Of a stretch of 64,000 bases of DNA, positions 59,470 to 64,000 are shown piece by piece; the stretch's first letter is position 1; each line of letters starts with the position of its first letter. The notes under the pieces are model-generated. The model was not told the origin of the DNA and made no database searches. It was given only the letters and a program-made list of their open reading frames with translations. Source of the stretch: Ceratothoa steindachneri. Lineage: Eukaryota; Arthropoda; Malacostraca; Isopoda; Cymothoidae. Position numbers and translations under genes: made by a program. The stretch is from NCBI GenBank assembly GCA_963969495.1, contig OZ018337.1:79842648-79906647 (forward strand). The letters are read 5' to 3'.

Positions 59470-61270
59470 GGGGTGGGTGATTTGCCTTCCTGGCCACCCT
59501 GCTGATGGAACTCAGCGCTTGGCCTGTTCTTCTTCTTTCTGACAGCTTGCATTTTCACCCTACTTCACACTCTCCCACAACTTTCTCTGGTCAGCCTCTA
59601 ATTTCACAGGGTAGATGCCAACTAGCTTCCTCTCACCTAACCATCCCAGATCGGGGCTGAGGGGGGAGGGGACAGCATACCCTCACCCCTGAGCTCTAGT
59701 TTAGGGTGGTAGGTTTTTAACAACCGTGCTTCATCCCCACCCACATATCCCTCACATCCCCTTTGTTTCTCCTTTCAATATCTATTGATTTTACACCAAG
59801 CCCAAGGTGGAGCCACCATGCTGATGATCTGCCAGGCCACTAGATGGAAGGCATGGTCTCAAATGGTGGCATCGCACTCATCCATCGCAGGGTGAGCTAC
59901 TGCGCGGGTGATTAACATTTGTGTCCCACAAAAATATCAGGTTCACCATGCCCATGAATAAAAAAAAATCAATCTCCCCCTTACTCTCCCTTCACCAGTG
60001 ATGGAGCCACTTTCGGGCAGCTCCAAGGAAAAAATGGCGGTCCTTTTCTCCCTTCCCTGTGCTTTCGCAAGGGACCCTCCAAACTAATTCTACCGGAGAG
60101 GAGGCTTACTCCTCTCCTATGCCTACGGGTGCAGGTGACTCCCCCCCTCATGCCCTTCTCTGGAGTCACCTTTGGGCGACTTCCTCTTCATTGTGGCAGT
60201 CCTCCCTTGTTTTCCAAGGGGACTGCCAAGAAGGCATTTTCGAGTCTGCTGGCTTCAAACGCTTCCTCATTATTCGGTCCACTGATGGCAGTTGGCTAAG
60301 GGCAACATGATCCAATAGAAGAGAGCCTTAGCTACCGTCATTGGTAGAGAGCCGAAGGTGACTCGTTCTCAGATGGGAGACCTCTGGCGAATACGTCAAA
60401 TTCCTATGAGGTGGCCATGATTAGTGCCCTTGGGTCACTAATGGCACACCAGTGAGTGTGATGCAGCACTCTACCATGAACTTCGTGGAAGGAGTAGTTT
60501 ATGCGAAGGAACTTGTGGACTACTCCATATATGACATCACCTTAGAGCTGGCGAACCATGTTGCGGTCAAGGTTGAGCGTGTAATGAGAAAACAGGGAGG
60601 TGCCTCAAGAGTCACCCCTATACTCTTCGTCATGTTTGACTGTGACAAGCTCCCTAAGTTCCGGTTATCCAAAGTCTGTGTAAGTTACCTCAGGGCCGCA
60701 CACAATAAGTCCAAATTGTGGGTGACCAAGTGTGTCAATTACCTTGAGCCGCACCCCGCTTCTTTGAAGCAATGTGGTGTGTATCTCCTTGAGAAGGAAA
60801 TCTTGGCCATTCAGGCCCAGGATCTTTTCTCATTTCACGAGGCTAAGGACTTTGTTCTGCCACACCTGGCTCTTCCTAGGACGTCTTATCCCTCAATGCT
60901 AAGAAAGACACCCTCTGCTCCAGGCCTACAAACACAGTCATTTCCGCACCCATTCAGAACCCTTCTGCAGATTCTACCCACCCCATGTACTCCTCTGGTA
61001 AAGCTGGGGCTCAAAGTGTTTAGCTCCGGGTAAAACCAGGGCTCCCCTCCCTTCCCCCAGCGTAACCGTTTCCTGCAAGGGTGAAACAGCCGCACGCTTC
61101 CACAGAGTCGTTAGACTCATAGTAAGCAACACCCCTGAAGTTGGTCATGAGGCCATCTTTCCGGGTTCCTAAAGCTGTCCCCAGAGAGGAGGACAGCACT
61201 AAAGGAGCTTCGGTTCCTTCACCCACACCCAGTGGTAGGCTGGGTGGCTTGGAGATGGTGGACCCCGTAA
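59470..61270 (+). mobile_element. I-clade-like LINE 'E', copy 3, degenerate, joined head-to-tail with copy 4
   Basis: It starts GGGGTGGGTGATTTGCCTTC, parallel to GGGGCGCGGCGATTTGCCAT at 61271. The 5' UTR runs to 59948, followed by an ORF1 with large deletions. It ends exactly where the next copy's 5' end starts. Confidence 0.8.
59949..61250 (+). pseudogene. LINE 'E' copy 3 ORF1, broken, knuckles partly lost
   Basis: The start at 59949 (MPMNKKKS) is like copy 4. Blocks kept are TGEEAYSSPMPTGAGDSP (60096-60150), FESAGFKRFLIIRSTDGS (60239-60293), STMNFVEGVVYAKELVDYSI, VERVMRKQGGASRVTP and KCVNYLEPHPASLKQCGVYL. A deletion joins the N-terminal block to FESAGF and removes about 550 bp present in copies 1 and 4. 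A second deletion removes the first zinc knuckle entirely, and Cys to Tyr spoils the third (CVNYLEPH). Several stops. Not functional. Confidence 0.8.
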
Positions 61271-64000
61271 GGGGCGCGGCGATTTGCCATCCTGGCCGCC
61301 GTGCTGACGGGATCCAGCACTCCGTCCGGCCCCAGCTTAGCCTCTCTTCCTTCCTTCAGATAGCCCGATTTCTCCCCTACCTCGTCGCCTTTTCATACAA
61401 CCTCTCCCACAACTTTCTCTGGTCAGCCTCTAATTTCACAGGGTAGAATGCTGACCTTCTTCTCAAGCCAACCACCCCGGATCGGGGCTGAGGGGGGAGG
61501 GGACATTGTTCCCTAACCCCTCAGCTCCGGTTCGGGATGGGGGTTTTTTAACAACCTGCTTCATCCCCACCCACATCTTCCTCACATCCCTTTTCCTCTC
61601 CTCTTCACAACCTATATTTTTTACGCCGTGTCCAAGGTGGAGCCGCCATGCCGAAGGACTGCCAGGCCACCAGGCGGGAGGGGTGGTCCCGAATGGCGGC
61701 GCCTGGCTCTGCCGGGCTTGTAAGCACCTCTCGCAGTGCGGGCAACTGCGAGAGGTGATGAGCTATTGCGTCCCGTAATCAAAAGAGGGTCACCATGCCC
61801 ATGAATGAAAAAAAACAACAAAAAACCCAACCCCCAACTTCCCTAAGAAAATCGACGGAGCCGCCCTCGGGCAGCTCCACCGAGAAAATGGAGGTCCCCC
61901 CCCTTGTGCTTGCGCAAGGGACCCTCCATAATTCTTTAACCGGAGAGGAGGCTTACTCCTCTCCTACGCCTACGGGTGTAGGGGACTCCCCCTCACCCCC
62001 TTCTCTGGAGGTGCTTTCGGGCACCTCCCTATCTCCAGCGGCAGTCCCTCCTTTGCTTTCTAAGGGGACTGCCAAGAAAGCCAGCAGGCAGCACATTGCC
62101 GACCGCCCCTCGTGCAAGCGGCTCGGTAGGGCAAACCCCCTTAGGGGGGAGAGGGAAGCCAGGCCCCTTCGGTCGCTTCCCTCAAAAGACCTGCTGGCAA
62201 GAATTTTAAACTTTGCTGGGGTCAAGGCCTGTGCCTCCCCATACCACCTGACTAGTGACAATACTGCCAAGGGGACCTGCGATGTCCTGGGAGGGGATGG
62301 CCAACTGGAGGCCCCTCCTGTGATAGACATGGTCCTTGAGGAGACCCAGTCTCAGACGGTAGGGCCTTCCATGGGGGGGAATTCGGGCTCGGCGCCAAGC
62401 ACCGAACCCGAATCCGCCCCTATGCAAGGTCCTCCTCAAATGGCTGAGGGCTCCGAGGCAAAAGGAGGGGAGGGATCTCCTCCGACAGGTGCCCCTACGA
62501 CAACCAGGACCTTCTCCATTTCGGAGAGGGACCTGGCTGAGGCTGGTCCATCTGGCCTGGGGACTTCTGCCGGCGGAGGTGAAAAGCGGGTTCATTCCCC
62601 GCCCTCCTCTCCGAAAAAGAAAAAGACTAAAAAGACAAAAAAGACTCGGGGCTCCTCTCCATCCGCGGGGGCTGCGGGGACGGATGGTTCTGCTGCCACT
62701 CTGGCAAGCGACCAAGCCAAGATCGGCACATCCGCCCCCTCTGCCCCCCCGGTTGCGGAGCCCCTGACAAAGAAGACTACTACCAAGAGTGCACAGGGCG
62801 GAGCCTCGATGACATCGGGGCCCCTGATTCAGAGGTTACCTGGCGTTTTCGAGCCCGCTGGCTTCAAACGCTTCCTCGTTATTCGCTCCACTGATGGCAC
62901 CATGTTGTCCAAGGCAACATGATCCATCAGCGGAGAGGATTAGCTAGTGCAATTGGTAGAGAGCCGAAGGTAACCCGTTTCTCGGACGGGAGCCTTCTGG
63001 CGAATCCCGCCGAGGCGGCCAAGATTAGTGCTCTTCGGACACTTCATGGCACCCCGGTGAGTGTGACGCCGCACTCTACCATGAACTTTGTGAAAGGAGT
63101 AGTTTATGCGAGGGAACTCGTTGACTACTCCATTGAAGACATCACCTTAGAGCTGGCCGACCATGGGGCGGTCAAGGTCGAACGTGTGATGAGAAAACAG
63201 GGAGGGGCCTCGAGACCCACCCCTACACTCTTCGTCACGTTCGACTGTGACAAGCTCCCTGAGTCGGTGCGTGCCGGTTGGTACCGCTACCGCGTGAAGG
63301 CATTCGTGCCACTGCCGCGGCGGTGCTATTACTGTCACCGCTTCGGCCATACGAATCGCTCATGTAGACGTGCAAAGTCGGGGTCAACCGAAGTCTGTGT
63401 AAATTGCTCCAAGGTCGCACACGATAAGTCCAAATCGTGTGTGGCCAAGTGTGTCAATTGCGGAGAGCCGCACCCTTCTTCTTCGAAGCAATGTGGTGCA
63501 TATCTCCTTGAGAAAGAAATCCTGGCCGTTCAGGCCCAGGATCGACTCTCATTCCGCGAGGCAAAGGACTTGGTCCTGGCGCGCCCGGCTCTGGCGGAAA
63601 AAAGGGTTCATACCCTGCCCCGGCTAAAACCAGGGCTCCCCCCTCTTCCCCCAGCGTGACCGTTTCCCGTAAGGCGAAACGGCCACGCGCCTCCACCGAG
63701 TCGTTAGACTCACAGGAGGCAACACCCCTGAAGATGGTCGCTAGGCCATCTTCCGGGGTTCCTAAAGCTGTCCCCCGAAAGGAGGACAGCAACAAAGGAG
63801 CTTCGGCTCCTTCGCCCACGCCCCGAGGTGGAGCGAGTTGCTCGGAGACGGTGGTTCCTCGAAAAGAGGGCCCCCCGCCTCCGAAGCCGCAACGCCCGCC
63901 TAAGGTTTCGAGGCGGAGGGAGGAAAAGACTCGCATGGCGAGCCCAACCTCCCCTAATAAGTCCTCGAAGGCGACAGCGCTTTGTCCGGCCAACAGCGCC
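61271..64000 (+). mobile_element. I-clade-like LINE 'E', copy 4, runs off the window
   Basis: Best preserved 5' end: 5' UTR 61271-61794, ORF1 61795 to about 63916, and the start of ORF2 with ATGGCGAGCCC at about 63935. It is cut by the window edge at 64000. Confidence 0.85.
61795..63916 (+). pseudogene. LINE 'E' copy 4 ORF1, two small lesions
   Basis: From 61795 (MPMNEKKQQKTQ), 375 codons run open, with Ser/Pro-rich and Lys-rich (KKKKTKKTKK) parts, to FEPAGFKRFLVIRSTDG. A one-base loss (AAA to AA near 62910) shifts the frame. The 62919-63659 frame then continues with TMNFVKGVVYARELVDYS, KVERVMRKQGGASRPTP and three intact knuckles CYYCHRFGHTNRSC, CVNCSKVAHDKSKSC and CVNCGEPHPSSSKQC. A deletion of about 135 bp near 63595, relative to copy 1, shifts the frame again, after which the Pro/Lys-rich tail is in another frame to about 63916. 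This copy is the best guide to the family's ORF1. Confidence 0.86.

Overview
The window is nuclear DNA from a metazoan, most likely an arthropod and plausibly a decapod crustacean. That guess rests on the mix of degraded CR1-like, jockey-like and I-like LINEs, Ty3 and Ty1 type LTR elements, hAT, mariner, pogo and Merlin-like DNA transposons, and very long (TA)n and (GA)n microsatellites. It cannot be settled without a search. Nearly everything recognisable is transposable-element sequence. The one host-type gene is an intronless 1043-codon ORF for a USP25/USP28-like ubiquitin protease at 37480-40611.

Layout. 1-2978: 3' half of a broken Ty3/gypsy element (RT, RNase H, integrase, polypurine tract, start of the 3' LTR). 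2979-6590: AT-rich DNA with microsatellites. 6592-6834: LINE 3' scrap. 6835-10841: hAT element with a ZMYM1-like transposase pseudogene. 11441-12468: three (TA)n tracts separated by two near-perfect palindromes. 13040-15032: jockey-like LINE, minus strand. 15779-15973: 43-bp tandem repeat. 16052-20000: CR1-like LINE pieces, one split by a 310-bp MITE with a clean 8-bp target duplication. 20597-21046: Merlin/IS1595-like transposase scrap. 21110-25400: near full-length CR1-like LINE 'B' (ORF1 with an SGNH-esterase domain, ORF2 with EN and RT).

26520-37045 is a minus-strand Ty1/copia-like element (LTR, initiator-tRNA primer site, gag, protease, integrase, RT start). It was split by two minus-strand LINEs: a near-complete 'A' LINE in gag (about 31712-36060) and a 5'-truncated 'B' LINE in integrase (about 27395-29770). 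With the plus copies upstream, A and B form a nested mirror arrangement, A+ B+ ... B- A-.

37480-40611 is the USP25/28-like ORF. From about 44090 to the right edge there are four degraded, mainly plus-strand copies of an I-clade-like LINE ('E': three-knuckle ORF1, endonuclease, RNase H). Between and around them lie a 33-bp minisatellite (48665-49470), tRNA-like/SINE-like pieces, a pogo-type remnant (53868-54359), a deleted mariner (56510-57435), a minus-strand jockey-like scrap (58150-59350), and three copies of a tail with a conserved stem-loop followed by an A-run.

The elements do not cooperate as a pathway; the window is a record of nested insertions. The best leads are the intact USP-like ORF, the palindrome/(TA)n block, the dated nesting inside the copia element, and the MITE whose removal exactly restores a LINE reading frame.
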